Part shown: positions 50,768 to 60,074 of the stretch, piece after piece
Layout of the letters: each line of letters begins with the position of its first letter
Position numbering within the stretch: position 1 is the stretch's first letter
Assembly (NCBI RefSeq): GCF_900114485.1
Contig: NZ_FOTF01000006.1
Span: forward strand, 62,001-126,000
Length of the DNA: 64,000 nucleotides
Source: Loktanella salsilacus
Lineage (GTDB): Bacteria > Pseudomonadota > Alphaproteobacteria > Rhodobacterales > Rhodobacteraceae
Reading direction: 5' to 3'
Notes under the pieces: generated by a model
Seen by the model: only the letters and a program-made list of their open reading frames with translations
What the model was told of the DNA's origin: nothing
Database searches by the model: none
Program-made: the position numbers and the translations under genes

Positions 50768-52075
50768 TTACGCGCGGGCGGGGTCCCGCGCGAGGACAGA
50801 GGCACCCGCCGTGGGCGTGAGGCGCAAGAACCAGATGGTTGACGAGACCGAGACGAGCGCCAGCATCGCAAAGACCGCTGGAAAGTGGTCGATGTCGATG
50901 GCCGCGCCGCCATAGATGCCCTGCATCGCCTCTAGCCCGAAGGCGGCGAGGGTGATGCCCATGGAGGCTGACAGCTGTTGCAGGACTGAATTAAAGCTGG
51001 TCGCACTGCCCATTTGCGGCGGCTCTACGTCGGAATAGGCAATGGCGTTGATGGCTGTGAATTGCAGCGAGCGGCAGATGCCGCCGACAAACAGCGTGGC
51101 GATCACCAGCAAATAAGGTGTTTGCGGTGTGAAGCCTGCGGGGGCCAGCAACATCAGTGCGGCCAGTGCGGCGTTCACGACCAGCACCCGGCGAAAGCCG
51201 AAGCGGCGCAGGATGGGCTGGGCGATGAACTTCATCAGCATCGCACCGATGCCGGTGGCAAAGGTCATCATGCCGGATTGAAACGCGCTAAGGCCGAAGC
51301 CGATTTGAAACATCAGCGGCAGCAGGAACGGCAGTGCGCCGCCGCCGACACGGAATAGGGTGCCGCCGATGGTGGCGACGCGGAAGGTGGGGATGCGCAG
51401 CAGGCGCAGGTCCACCAGCGGCGTGGGGGTGATGCGGGCGTGGCGCACATAGGCGAGCGTGAGGGCGGCGCCTGTCCCGATCAGGGCGACCAGCAGCGGC
51501 ACGGGCGCAAGGCCAAGGCCCGCGATGGGGATGTTGATCCAGAAGATCCAGCGCCAGTCGGCGTAGGTCGTGATGAAACCGCCCAAGGGTGGGCCTAGCA
51601 CCGGGCCAATCAGCGCCGGCACGGTGAGCCATGCCAACGCGTTGACAAGGCCTGCCTTTGGCACGGCGCGCAGTACGATCAGGCGTCCGACGGGAACCAT
51701 CATCGAGCCGCCAATGCCTTGGGCAATGCGCGCCAGAATCAGGGTGCCCAGCGTCGGGGCCATCGCACAGGCGACAGAGCCCAGCGCGAAGGTGATGATC
51801 GCAAGGCGGAACACGCGGCGCACGCCAAAGCGGTCAGCAGCCCAGCCAGAGGCGGGAATGAACACGGCAAGCGCCAGCAGGTAGGACGTCAGCGCCAGTT
51901 TCAGGTGGATCGGGTCGGTGTTCAGGTCGGCGGCGATCTGCGGCAGCGACGTGGACAGCACGGTGGCGTCGATGTTTTCCATCAGCAGCGCGGTCGCGAC
52001 GATCAGGGGCGTGGTCCTGCTGCGCAAAACGCTGCGCATATTGGTCAAGCGGGAGCTGCTGGTGGGGCTGGGCAT
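50768..52075 (-). CDS. DHA2-type MFS exporter with internal deletion
   Basis: A 435-residue permease. The first half is typical of EmrB/QacA-type exporters (MENIDATVLSTSLPQIAADL, LTSYLLALAVFIPASGW, motif C GPVLGPPLGGFITTYADWRWIFWINIPIA). Right after that, about residue 187-193, the usual 40-60 residue segment with the next cytoplasmic loop and helix is missing, and the sequence resumes at a helix leading into AYVRHARI. No frameshift is visible; the frame is clean. The rest (FRVGGGALPFLLPLMFQIGFGLSAFQSG) is normal. It may be functional with altered topology. Confidence 0.82.
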   Translation of the reverse strand: MPSPTSSSRLTNMRSVLRSRTTPLIVATALLMENIDATVLSTSLPQIAADLNTDPIHLKLALTSYLLALAVFIPASGWAADRFGVRRVFRLAIITFALGSVACAMAPTLGTLILARIAQGIGGSMMVPVGRLIVLRAVPKAGLVNALAWLTVPALIGPVLGPPLGGFITTYADWRWIFWINIPIAGLGLAPVPLLVALIGTGAALTLAYVRHARITPTPLVDLRLLRIPTFRVATIGGTLFRVGGGALPFLLPLMFQIGFGLSAFQSGMMTFATGIGAMLMKFIAQPILRRFGFRRVLVVNAALAALMLLAPAGFTPQTPYLLVIATLFVGGICRSLQFTAINAIAYSDVEPPQMGSATSFNSVLQQLSASMGITLAAFGLEAMQGIYGGAAIDIDHFPAVFAMLALVSVSSTIWFLRLTPTAGASVLARDPARA

Positions 52076-52161
52076 CGGGACACTCTTTGGGCTTGGCCTG
52101 ATGTGGTCCGATTGGGCGGTCTTGGCAAGGGTGCTGGGTCACTAGGGCGTGCCCAACGAAA

Positions 52162-52188
52162 AAGGCCGCCCTCGAAGGAGCGGCCTTA
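52162..52188 (-). terminator. Terminator of the rpsF-rpsR-rplI operon
   Basis: Stem AAGGCCGC/GCGGCCTT around CCTCGAAGGA, with TTTTT following on the minus strand, 22 bases after the rplI stop. Confidence 0.85.
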
Positions 52189-52209
52189 AACTGTAGCAGG
52201 TCGAGTAAC

Positions 52210-52785
52210 TTACTCGTCGTCGTCGTTCCCGGCAGAGCCGAGATCGTCGAACAGTTCCTGAATTTCGAATTCAGCTGCTGCTTCTTCCTCAGCGGCGAGT
52301 TCCTGAATGGACTTGCCGGCGGCCTGAAGCTCTGCCTCTTCCTTGGAGCGGGCGACGTTCAGAGTGACCGTTGCCGTGACTTCGGGGTGCAGGTTCAGCG
52401 TGACGTCGTGCAGGCCCAGATCCTTGATCGGACCCTGCAGAACGACCTGATTGCGGTCGATCTTGAAGTCGTTTTCAGCAGCGGCATCAGCCACGTCACG
52501 TGGTGTGACGGAGCCGTACAGCGAGCCAGCGTCGGACGCAGAACGGATGATGACGAAGGTTGCGCCATCGATCTTGTCTGCTTCAGCCTGAGCGGTCGCA
52601 CGCGTTTCAGCGTTGCGCGTTTCCAGGGCAGCTTTTTCAGCTTCGAAGCGGGCCAGGTTTGCAGCGTTAACGCGCAGACCTTTGCCTTGTGGCAGCAGGA
52701 AGTTACGGGCGTAACCGTCCTTGACGTTCACGACTTCGCCCATTTGGCCAAGCTTGGCCACACGTTCCAGAAGAATGATTTGCAT
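52210..52785 (-). CDS. rplI: Ribosomal protein bL9
   Basis: A 191-residue 50S protein. The N-terminal domain [34 protein letters not shown] is the L9 signature, followed by the long helix and C-terminal domain. The acidic Glu/Asp-rich C-terminal extension (about 150-191) is longer than in E. coli (149 residues), as usual for alphaproteobacteria. Third gene of rpsF-rpsR-rplI. Confidence 0.97.
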   Translation of the reverse strand: MQIILLERVAKLGQMGEVVNVKDGYARNFLLPQGKGLRVNAANLARFEAEKAALETRNAETRATAQAEADKIDGATFVIIRSASDAGSLYGSVTPRDVADAAAENDFKIDRNQVVLQGPIKDLGLHDVTLNLHPEVTATVTLNVARSKEEAELQAAGKSIQELAAEEEAAAEFEIQELFDDLGSAGNDDDE

Positions 52786-52797
52786 GATGTATGCTCC

Positions 52798-53025
52798 TTA
52801 CTTCACGGCGTAGGGCAGCAGGGCCAGGAACCGTGCGCGCTTGATCGCTTGTGCGAGCTTGCGCTGGTTCTTGGAGCCGACGGCTGTGATACGGGCGGGG
52901 ACGATCTTGCCGCGCTCAGAGATGTAGCGCTGCAGTGTGCGAGTGTCTTTGTAATCGATCGCGGGGGCTTCGTCGCCCTCGAACGGATCGGACTTACGAC
53001 GACGGAAAAATGGTTTCGTTGCCAT
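52798..53025 (-). CDS. rpsR: Ribosomal protein bS18
   Basis: A 75-residue 30S protein with [10 protein letters not shown] at the N-terminus and [44 protein letters not shown] as the S18 signature. It forms a heterodimer with S6. 12 bases before rplI. Confidence 0.97.
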   Translation of the reverse strand: MATKPFFRRRKSDPFEGDEAPAIDYKDTRTLQRYISERGKIVPARITAVGSKNQRKLAQAIKRARFLALLPYAVK

Positions 53026-53051
53026 GATTTATGGTCCTTTCCTGATCTAAA

Positions 53052-53405
53052 TTAACGGCGCTCGCGACGGGTGTCGCGTTCGTCGCGCTTTTGCATCTGC
53101 ACGGAAGGCAGTTCGGCGTGTGCGTCGACCTTGATGGTCAGAACGCGCATCACGTCTTCATGCAAGCGCATCAGGCGTTCCATTTCCTGCACGGCAGACG
53201 CAGGCGCGTCAGAGCGCAGAAAGGCGTAGTGGCCCTTGCGGTTTTTGTTGATCTTATAGGCCATCGTTTTGACGCCCCAGTATTCACTGTCGACCAGCTT
53301 GCCGTCGTTGTCGGCCAGCACAGTGCCAAAGTGTTCGATCAGGGCTTCTGCTTGCGTGTTGGACAAGTCCTGACGCGCAATCATCACATGCTCGTAAAGC
53401 GGCAT
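53052..53405 (-). CDS. rpsF: Ribosomal protein bS6
   Basis: A 117-residue 30S protein: MPLYEHVMIARQDLSNTQ, WGVKTMAYKINKNRKGHYAFL and a charged C-terminal tail. AAAGGA lies before the ATG; an in-frame ATG five codons upstream is less likely. No ssb or priB gene is present between rpsF and rpsR, the normal alphaproteobacterial arrangement. Confidence 0.97.
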   Translation of the reverse strand: MPLYEHVMIARQDLSNTQAEALIEHFGTVLADNDGKLVDSEYWGVKTMAYKINKNRKGHYAFLRSDAPASAVQEMERLMRLHEDVMRVLTIKVDAHAELPSVQMQKRDERDTRRERR

Positions 53406-53714
53406 GGCGTTCCTTTTCATATTGTTCGACGCATTTCATAGGACGGGACTAAAGACTTCCGCACCCCGACCACGAGAGACTGCGCAGTGAATAACCATTG
53501 CGGAAGTGGGCCGCTTATACACAACGCCGTGGATCGCGCAACCCGCCGCTTGCGCGGGGCGATGATTGGCGTCTGCTGCGGACGGGCGGGAATTAAGGAT
53601 AGAAAATAGAGCAGAAGGCTAAAACTTAACAAAGCCTTAACGCCGCCATGTTTTCGCCGCGAAGTCGGGGCTTTCTAATAAAACTTGAACCAATAGCAAA
53701 GAGAAGGTCCAGCC
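53406..53714. other. Divergent intergenic region
   Basis: This 309-base gap separates divergent rpsF and a membrane-protein gene. It should hold the ribosomal operon promoter and the promoter of the opposite gene. I see no coding frame with a ribosome binding site, no tRNA, and no strong hairpin or repeat. Confidence 0.6.
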
Positions 53715-54296
53715 ATGACGGACATGCCAGATACCAGCCGCACCGTTTCAGTCGCGTCGCGCCGCGTAAAACCGGCAGAAATGGTTGTGACAGGCTTTGC
53801 ACTGCAAGAGGCGTATTGGGGCTACCGCGTCACCCTCGAAGGCGCGCCGCCGCTGCGGCTTGTTATCATGCAGTCCATCGCGATGCTGGGCGGGGCTGCA
53901 TTGATTGCTGCGTCTGTTGCGTTGATGTTCGCAAGCCGGTCGACGGATTTCGTGTTCATGATCCCAGCGATCATGTTGATTTTGGCCGCCGGCACCACTT
54001 TGATGTGGTTCGCGAGCCGGGGCACCATGATCAACATCGAGGTAGATTCGATGGCGGGTGAGGTGCGCGAAGTTGTGCGCAACCGGACAGGGGGGATGTC
54101 TGTCATCTCTCGCTACGGGTTTGATTGCGTGGGCAGCGTCTTTATCCAGCGCCCTACCGCTGGCACTGCGACACTGATGCTGCGGTATCGCAATACGGCG
54201 CGGACCTTGGCCGTTGCGTCGGGTTCGGAATCTGATCTGGCGCGTCTGCGTGACCGGATGGGCCGCGATCTGATCGTCAGCCGCGACGTTGCTTAA
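53715..54296 (+). CDS. Two-helix membrane protein, function unknown
   Basis: A 193-residue protein with a cytoplasmic N-terminus, two adjacent membrane helices (about 51-72 and 76-97) and a soluble C-terminal part (NIEVDSMAGEVREVVRNRTGGM). The C-terminal half, with RYGFDCVGSVFIQRP, resembles PH-like beta domains in layout only. AGAAGG precedes the ATG. No partner gene is evident. Confidence 0.65.
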   Translation: MTDMPDTSRTVSVASRRVKPAEMVVTGFALQEAYWGYRVTLEGAPPLRLVIMQSIAMLGGAALIAASVALMFASRSTDFVFMIPAIMLILAAGTTLMWFASRGTMINIEVDSMAGEVREVVRNRTGGMSVISRYGFDCVGSVFIQRPTAGTATLMLRYRNTARTLAVASGSESDLARLRDRMGRDLIVSRDVA

Positions 54297-54419
54297 TCAG
54301 CGGACCTAGAACTTTGCGGCGGGCGGCACTTTAACGTCGCCCGACAAAACGGCGAGGCATCGCCGAACAGGACATGTTCATTCTTGCTGGATTGCTCTGC
54401 GACGTCTGTGCCGTCATCT

Positions 54420-54439
54420 GTTGGTTCAAGTTAACCAAC
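54420..54439. promoter_or_regulatory. Inverted repeat upstream of yceI
   Basis: GTTGGTT-CAAGTT-AACCAAC, a perfect 7-base inverted repeat with a 6-base spacer, ends 19 bases before the yceI ATG and just ahead of its CGGAGAGA ribosome binding site. Could be an operator or a leader hairpin. Confidence 0.4.
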
Positions 54440-54457
54440 CACCGGAGAGACCAGATT

Positions 54458-55033
54458 ATGAAGATCCTGATGACGTCCGCCGCCGCCATGACCCTGCTGG
54501 CCGCACCTGCTTTTGCTGCACCAGAGGCTTATACGCTGGACTCCAGCCACAGCCAGATCGTGTTCGACTATAACCACCTTGGTTTCTCGACCGGGATGGG
54601 CATGTTTTCGGGCTTTGAGGGCACGATCCAGTTCGATCAAGAAGATCCTGCCAATTCATCCGTTGAAGTCGCGTTCCCTGTGCGCAGCATGATGACCGGC
54701 TGGGAAGCCCGTTTCGAGCACTTCATGTCCGCTGACTTCTTTGGCGCGACCGAAGACGAAATGGTGACGTTCAAGTCCACCGCCATCGAAGTGACCGGCG
54801 ACAACACCGCATTGATCACCGGCGATCTGACGCTGAACGACGTGACCAAGTCGGTCGTTCTGGACGCCAAGCTGAACCAAGCGGCCGATCACCCGATGGA
54901 AGGCAAGCCTTGGGCTGGCTTTGACGCGACCACGACGCTGCTGCGCTCTGACTACAACGTCGGCCAGTTCGCACCCTTCGTCAGCGACGAAGTGAACGTG
55001 AAAATCTCGATCGAGGCGATGAAGGCTGAATAA
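54458..55033 (+). CDS. YceI family periplasmic protein
   Basis: A 191-residue lipocalin-like protein with a cleavable signal peptide (KILMTSAAAMTLLAAPAFAA), then YTLDSSHSQIVFDYNHLGFST, AFPVRSMMTG and ITGDLTLNDVTKSVVLDAKL, the YceI pattern. Family members bind polyisoprenoids such as ubiquinone-like lipids. The gene ends at a strong terminator. A second YceI domain is encoded 3 kb away, fused to cytochrome b561. Confidence 0.92.
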   Translation: MKILMTSAAAMTLLAAPAFAAPEAYTLDSSHSQIVFDYNHLGFSTGMGMFSGFEGTIQFDQEDPANSSVEVAFPVRSMMTGWEARFEHFMSADFFGATEDEMVTFKSTAIEVTGDNTALITGDLTLNDVTKSVVLDAKLNQAADHPMEGKPWAGFDATTTLLRSDYNVGQFAPFVSDEVNVKISIEAMKAE

Positions 55034-55093
55034 GCCAGATTGCTGCCTGCGGCGCGATGCGTTGCGGGCGGCAGCTAACGGCTAAGATAAAGG

Positions 55094-55127
55094 ATGCGAG
55101 GGTGGACAGGCCGCCCTCGCATTTTTT
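55094..55127 (+). terminator. Terminator of yceI
   Basis: ATGCGAGGG/CCCTCGCAT stem (9 bases) with an 11-base loop, followed by TTTTTTGTTTTT. It lies between yceI and the convergent arsH. Confidence 0.9.
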
Positions 55128-55144
55128 GTTTTTGATAGGGGCGA

Positions 55145-55855
55145 TTAGATCGCCTTTTGATTGACGCGCTTTGACAGTTCTGCGGCGCTTTCTTTGCGTT
55201 CGCTATAGCGGTCGACAAGGTATTCTTTGTTGTCGCGGGTCAGCAGTGTGAACTTCATCAACTCCTCCATCACATCGACGATCCGGTCGTAGAAGGGCGA
55301 CGGCTTCATCCGGCCCGCATCGTCGAATTCCAAGAATGCCTTTGGGGTCGAGGATTGGTTGGGAATTGTCAGAAGGCGCATCCAGCGGCCAAGGATGCGC
55401 AGCTGGTTGACGGTGTTGAAGCTTTGGCTGCCGCCGCTGACCTGCATGACGGCCAGTGTCTTGCCCTGCGTGGGCCGCACCCCGCCAAGGGATAGGGGAA
55501 TCCAGTCGATCTGCGTTTTCATGATGCCCGTCATCGCGCCGTGGCGTTCGGGGGAACACCAGACCATGCCTTCGGACCAAGTGACCAGATCGCGCAGTTC
55601 CTGCACCTTGGGATGGCTGGCGTCCGCATCGTCCGGCAGTGGCAGGCCAGAGGGGGAATAGGTGCGCGCCTCTGCGCCCAGCTGGGTCAGGATGCGCGCG
55701 GCTTCCTCTGTCACAAGGCGGCTGAATGACCGGTCCCGCAGGGATCCATAGAGCAGCAGGATGCGCGGGGCGTGGGCGCTTTGCGCAGGTGCGGTCAGGC
55801 GGTCCGGGGCGGGGGCCTCAAAATGCGCGGCGTCTAGGTTGGGCGTGTCAGTCAA
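55145..55855 (-). CDS. arsH: ArsH, NADPH-dependent FMN organoarsenical oxidase
   Basis: A 236-residue flavodoxin-like protein; ArsH oxidises trivalent methylated arsenicals and reduces quinones. The flavin-binding loop is [14 protein letters not shown], followed by [18 protein letters not shown] and [10 protein letters not shown]. The probable start is a TTG ([10 protein letters not shown]) with GAAGGA seven bases upstream, overlapping arsC by eight bases; the TTG seven codons earlier lacks such a signal. Last gene of the arsenic operon. Confidence 0.92.
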   Translation of the reverse strand: MTDTPNLDAAHFEAPAPDRLTAPAQSAHAPRILLLYGSLRDRSFSRLVTEEAARILTQLGAEARTYSPSGLPLPDDADASHPKVQELRDLVTWSEGMVWCSPERHGAMTGIMKTQIDWIPLSLGGVRPTQGKTLAVMQVSGGSQSFNTVNQLRILGRWMRLLTIPNQSSTPKAFLEFDDAGRMKPSPFYDRIVDVMEELMKFTLLTRDNKEYLVDRYSERKESAAELSKRVNQKAI

Positions 55856-56270
55856 GGCGGTTTCCTTCGGCGTCAATCAGGGGTGTGCCGTCCTCTTTGG
55901 TCATCGGGCCGGGGGGCAGGCGGTCGAGCAGGTCCAGCACAGCCTCGCTTGGGCGGCACAGGCGCACGCCTTTGGGCGAGCAGACGATGGGGCGGTTCAC
56001 CAGAATAGGATGCTGGATCATCGCATCCAGCAGGGCGTCGTCACCGACGGCAGGGTCCAGCAGGCCCAGTTCGGCGGCAGGCGATTTGGATGTGCGCAGA
56101 GCGGTGCGCGGTGTCAGGCCCGCTGCTGCAAACAAGGCCAGCAGTTGCGGGCGGGTCCACCCAGTATCGAGGTAGGGGATCACGGTGGGGGTTTGCCCTG
56201 CGGCCGTGATGATCGCCAGCACGTTGCGCGACGTGCCGCAGTCTGGATTGTGATGGATGACGATGGTCAT
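55848..56270 (-). CDS. arsC: Arsenate reductase, glutaredoxin type
   Basis: A 140-residue ArsC that reduces arsenate to arsenite using glutathione/glutaredoxin. The catalytic motif [10 protein letters not shown] has Cys11 as nucleophile; the arginines in [19 protein letters not shown] and VRLCRPSE correspond to the substrate-binding Arg residues. ATG overlaps the acr3 stop (ATGA), so translation is coupled. Confidence 0.95.
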   Translation of the reverse strand: MTIVIHHNPDCGTSRNVLAIITAAGQTPTVIPYLDTGWTRPQLLALFAAAGLTPRTALRTSKSPAAELGLLDPAVGDDALLDAMIQHPILVNRPIVCSPKGVRLCRPSEAVLDLLDRLPPGPMTKEDGTPLIDAEGNRLD

Positions 56271-57334
56271 GCGGCACCTTTATCTTTGGGAAACCAGTGT
56301 TGTGTTTTGTTTGCAAAGGCGACGAGGGACAGCATCACCGGCACTTCGACCAAGACGCCGACAACGGTGGCCAGCGCGGCGCCAGAGCCGAGGCCGAACA
56401 GGCTGATCGCGACGGCGACGGCCAGTTCAAAGAAGTTGGATGTGCCGATCAGGGCGCAGGGGGCCGCGACGTTGAACGGGATACCCCAAGCGCGCGCCGC
56501 GCCATAGGCGATGAAAAAGATGCCGTAGGACTGGATCAGCAGCGGCACCGCAATCATGGCAATGACGAGGGGGCGATCGAAGATCACCTCTCCTTGAAAG
56601 GCGAAGAGGAGCACGACGGTGACGAGTAGGCCGATGATCGAGAAGGGCTGCACGCGAGACTTGAAGGTGGCGACGGCGGCCTCTCCTCCCTTCGCGATCA
56701 GGCGCTGCCGCGTCAGGTATCCGGCCAGCAGGGGGAGCATGACGTAAAGACCGACGGACAGCAGCAGGGTGTCCCATGGGACGACAATGTTCGTCGCACC
56801 CAGCAGAAAGGCGACGATGGGCGCAAAGGCGAAAACCATGATCACATCGTTTACGCTGACCTGCACCAGCGTATAGGTGGCGTCGCCGCGCGTCAGGTTC
56901 GACCAGACGAACACCATCGCCGTGCAAGGGGCCGCGCCCAGCAGGATGACGCCTGCCAGATAGGCCTGCGCGTCATCCGGCGGGATCAGTCCGGCAAAGA
57001 CGTAGTTAAAGAACAATACGCCCAGCGCGGCCATGGTGAAGGGTTTGATCAGCCAGTTGACCACCAGCGTGACGACCAGCCCCTTGGGTTTGTCGCCCAC
57101 CTGCCGCAGCGCGCCGAAGTCGACGCCGACCATCATCGGATAGACCATCGCCCAGATCAGCACCGCGACGGGCAGGTTCACCGATGCGATTTCCAGCGAC
57201 GCGAGGGCGGCAAAGGCGCTGGGAAAGAGGTTGCCCAGCAAAAGACCGGCCCCAATCGCCAGCGCGACCCAGACGGACAGCCAGCGTTCAAAGGTGCCAA
57301 GGCCAGCGGCGGCGGGAAGCGGTGTGTCGGTCAT
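56267..57334 (-). CDS. acr3: Arsenite efflux permease ACR3
   Basis: A 355-residue protein with ten membrane segments that exports arsenite (ACR3 family, not ArsB). Diagnostic motifs are [21 protein letters not shown], which contains the essential Cys, and [23 protein letters not shown]. The start MTDTPLPAA is taken; an upstream frame without a plausible start precedes it. 38 bases separate it from arsR. Confidence 0.95.
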   Translation of the reverse strand: MTDTPLPAAAGLGTFERWLSVWVALAIGAGLLLGNLFPSAFAALASLEIASVNLPVAVLIWAMVYPMMVGVDFGALRQVGDKPKGLVVTLVVNWLIKPFTMAALGVLFFNYVFAGLIPPDDAQAYLAGVILLGAAPCTAMVFVWSNLTRGDATYTLVQVSVNDVIMVFAFAPIVAFLLGATNIVVPWDTLLLSVGLYVMLPLLAGYLTRQRLIAKGGEAAVATFKSRVQPFSIIGLLVTVVLLFAFQGEVIFDRPLVIAMIAVPLLIQSYGIFFIAYGAARAWGIPFNVAAPCALIGTSNFFELAVAVAISLFGLGSGAALATVVGVLVEVPVMLSLVAFANKTQHWFPKDKGAA

Positions 57335-57372
57335 GTCGGGCTTTCTGATGTGCAGGGGGCGGGCATCTGCGC

Positions 57373-57705
57373 CTAGCAGGCGCAGGCGATTTCGTTGATG
57401 ACGGGTTGGCACAGGTCGGGACGACCGCCGCAGCAATCCTCCATCAAAAAGGCGAGCAGGCCGCGCATCCCGTCCATGTCGGCGAAATAGCGGATGCTGC
57501 GCCCTTCGCGGGTGCTGCGGATCATGCCCGCGCGGGCCAGAATGGAGAGGTTTGCGGACATCGTGTTTTGGCGCACCTTAAGGGTGTCGCTGATGTCGCC
57601 GGCCGACATGCCCGCGTCCCCCGCCTTGATCAAAAGGCGGAAGACGTCGAGGCGGGTGGCTTGGCTGAGCGCTGCGAAGGCGTCGAGGGCGTTTTCTTTA
57701 TCCAT
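57373..57705 (-). CDS. arsR: ArsR/SmtB-family arsenite-responsive repressor
   Basis: A 110-residue winged-helix repressor: [20 protein letters not shown], recognition helix region [20 protein letters not shown] and wing [10 protein letters not shown]. It lacks the ELCVCDLC motif of E. coli ArsR; instead Cys91, Cys92 and Cys99 ([10 protein letters not shown]-like) and Cys108/Cys110 lie at the C-terminus, matching the Acidithiobacillus ArsR-type site. Start [10 protein letters not shown] is preferred; an ATG 12 codons upstream is in frame but lies in the probable operator. Confidence 0.93.
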   Translation of the reverse strand: MDKENALDAFAALSQATRLDVFRLLIKAGDAGMSAGDISDTLKVRQNTMSANLSILARAGMIRSTREGRSIRYFADMDGMRGLLAFLMEDCCGGRPDLCQPVINEIACAC

Positions 57706-57726
57706 ATATCGAGAGGTATTGATATG
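57703..57726. promoter_or_regulatory. Candidate ArsR operator
   Basis: CATATATC and GATATG flank a 10-base spacer just upstream of the arsR start, an imperfect inverted repeat in an A+T-rich stretch typical of ArsR sites. It would give autoregulation of the operon. Confidence 0.4.
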
Positions 57727-57810
57727 ATGAATGGCGGTCAAGTGTTATGTGTGCGGCGTGTGACGTGATGCCCGCCGCAGTCAGACTGCGGCGGGTTTTT
57801 AGGGCTGGGC

Positions 57811-58992
57811 TTATTCGGCCCGGGTGGCGGTCAGGGCGATGTCGACGGTGACATCGAAGGCAAGGTTCGTCTCGTCATTCATGCTGTCGCCGATGGCGTA
57901 GGTTTGGCGGTTCAGCGTGGTGCTGCCCTGCATGGTGGCGGTGTTGCCATCCAGCGTCAGGGTGAAGGGCAGGGTGACGGGGGCGGCGGTGTCTTTCAGC
58001 GTCAGGGTGCCGTCCGCGACGTAGCCGTCCGCCGTTTTGGTGATCGGCGCGGTGAAGGTGGCGGTGGGGAAGGATTCGGCGTTGAAGAAATCCGCGCCCA
58101 TGGCCTGATCGGTGACAGAGCCGAGGGTAAGCGAGCCGATGGCGATGGTGACCTCGACCTGACCCGCGTCAGTGTCCGCATCGGGATCAAAGGTGATGGC
58201 GGCGGTCCAGTCGGCAAAGCTGCCTTGCACGGGCTTGCCGAATTGCGTGACGGTGATGGCAAGGGAGCCGTCTTGAACCGTCCAGTCAGAGGCGACTTGA
58301 TCCAATGCGGCGGCCTGCGGGGCGTCTTCGGCTGGGCCGTTCAGGGCAAATGCGGTGAGGGCACCGATGGCGACGATCGCGGCGGCCAGCAGGGGGGCAG
58401 CGATGGGGGTGCGGTGGTACCCGGCGTCAGGCGCGACGGTTTTGCCAAACCACATCCGGCGGATCGTGGCGTCGCGGTCGATGATGTGATGTTTCAGCGC
58501 GCCAGCGATGTGCAGTAGCAGGGCCCCGATCATCACCTTACCAAAGACCCAGTGCAAGCTGTCGAACAGATGTGCGGTCGCATCGGACTTGGATACGAAG
58601 GGCAGGGATTGGCCGAACGGCCACCAGATGGGGGCGAAACCTGTTGTGGCGGCATGGCTGATCCAGCCAGTCAGGGGGGTGATGACAAGGGCGGCGTATA
58701 GAAGCCAGTGGATCACCTCTGCCAGCAACGTCTCTGCCCGGCGTTCGGGGTGCAGGGGGCCGGGTTTGGGGTGGCTAAGTGCCCAGATGATACGGGCAAG
58801 CGCGACAAAGAAGACAGCGACGCCAAGGGTTTTGTGGATCGTGAAAAGCTGCGCCTTTTGGGCGAGCGCCTCGTTGGTGTCATAGGCCATGTCGGACGCG
58901 ATGATCCCCAGCGGGATGATGGTCAGGATCAAGGCGGCGGTCAGCCAGTGCAGCACCTTCGTCACTGTACCGTAGGTGGTCGGATGGGTCAT
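57811..58992 (-). CDS. Cytochrome b561-YceI fusion protein
   Basis: A 393-residue two-domain protein. The N-terminal part (about 1-185) is a bacterial cytochrome b561: four helices with haem-ligand histidines in TKVLHWLTA, TIHKTLG, VIHWLLYAAL and LLLHIAGALKHH. A membrane helix (about 205-225) leads to a periplasmic YceI domain (about 235-393; GSFADWTAAITFDPDA, AMGADFFNAESFPTATF). Fused b561-YceI proteins probably bind quinone or isoprenoids and move electrons. Convergence with arsenic genes does not itself imply a resistance role. Confidence 0.9.
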   Translation of the reverse strand: MTHPTTYGTVTKVLHWLTAALILTIIPLGIIASDMAYDTNEALAQKAQLFTIHKTLGVAVFFVALARIIWALSHPKPGPLHPERRAETLLAEVIHWLLYAALVITPLTGWISHAATTGFAPIWWPFGQSLPFVSKSDATAHLFDSLHWVFGKVMIGALLLHIAGALKHHIIDRDATIRRMWFGKTVAPDAGYHRTPIAAPLLAAAIVAIGALTAFALNGPAEDAPQAAALDQVASDWTVQDGSLAITVTQFGKPVQGSFADWTAAITFDPDADTDAGQVEVTIAIGSLTLGSVTDQAMGADFFNAESFPTATFTAPITKTADGYVADGTLTLKDTAAPVTLPFTLTLDGNTATMQGSTTLNRQTYAIGDSMNDETNLAFDVTVDIALTATRAE

Positions 58993-59129
58993 GGCGCGTC
59001 CTTTTGCGAAGTTGCCCCAACGATAGCCTGCGCTGCATTGCGGCACAATTTGCGATGACGCAGGGGCATTGTGCGGCGGCGCGGTGCAGGCTAGACCCAT
59101 GCCCGACACGCAGCAAAAGGGGCAAATCC

Positions 59130-60074
59130 ATGCGGGCATTCGTATTTCCAGGGCAAGGCGCACAGGCCATCGGTATGGGGCAGGATCTGGCAAACGCCTA
59201 TCCAGCGGCGCGTGCCGTGTTTGAAGAAGTCGATGACGCGCTGGGTGAAGCGCTGTCGGCGCTGATCTTTGACGGCAATCTGGAAACGCTGACGCTGACC
59301 CGCAACGCGCAGCCTGCGCTGATGGCGGCGTCGATGGCCGCGATGCGCGCGCTAGAGGCGGAAGGCATCGCGATCACGGATGCGGATTTCGTCGCGGGCC
59401 ATTCGCTGGGGGAATATAGTGCCTTGGCCGCCGCTGGTGCGCTGGGGATCGCGGATTGTGCGCGGCTGCTGCGCGTGCGCGGTGATGCGATGCAGCAGGC
59501 CGTGCCGCAGGGCGTGGGCGCAATGGCGGCGATCCTTGGCCTGGATGCGGCGACGGTGGCGCAGATTGCAGAGGATGCGGCGCAGGGCGAAGTTTGCCAG
59601 CTCGCGAATGAAAACGATCCGGCGCAGAACGTGATCTCTGGCCATGTGGCGGCGGTCGAGCGGGCGGCGGTGCTGGCGAAGGCGGCGGGTGCAAAGCGGG
59701 CGTTGATGCTGCCGGTGTCTGCGCCGTTCCACTGCGCCTTGATGCAGCCTGCGGCCGATGTAATGCGTGGCGCGCTGCATGACACGCCGATGCAGGCGCC
59801 AGCGGTGCCCTTGGTCGCCAACGTGACCGCGCTGCCCGTGACGGACCCGGATACGATCCGCGCGCAGCTGGTCAGCCAAGTCGCGGGCCGGGTGCGCTGG
59901 GCGTCGTCGGTCGAGTGGATGGCGGCGCAGGGCGTCACGTCATTTATTGAAATTGGGGCCGGTAAGGCCCTGTCGGGCATGATCCGGCGCATTGCAAAAG
60001 AGGCGGGCACGGCGAATGTCGGCACTGCCGCAGAGGCCGTGGCTGTCGCCGCCGCCATCAAAGGAGAAGCATAA
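59130..60074 (+). CDS. fabD: Malonyl-CoA:ACP transacylase
   Basis: A 314-residue enzyme loading malonate onto acyl carrier protein. It has the N-terminal FPGQGAQ motif, the nucleophile elbow GHSLGE with Ser92, and the catalytic histidine in SAPFHCALM. AAAGGGG precedes the ATG. First gene of fabD-fabG, with the fabG start overlapping its stop (TAATG). Confidence 0.97.
   Translation: MRAFVFPGQGAQAIGMGQDLANAYPAARAVFEEVDDALGEALSALIFDGNLETLTLTRNAQPALMAASMAAMRALEAEGIAITDADFVAGHSLGEYSALAAAGALGIADCARLLRVRGDAMQQAVPQGVGAMAAILGLDAATVAQIAEDAAQGEVCQLANENDPAQNVISGHVAAVERAAVLAKAAGAKRALMLPVSAPFHCALMQPAADVMRGALHDTPMQAPAVPLVANVTALPVTDPDTIRAQLVSQVAGRVRWASSVEWMAAQGVTSFIEIGAGKALSGMIRRIAKEAGTANVGTAAEAVAVAAAIKGEA

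Noticed and set aside
50768-52075. Frameshifted pseudogene for the MFS exporter
   Set aside because: The frame is intact from start to stop and both halves are conserved, so an internal in-frame deletion is the better reading.
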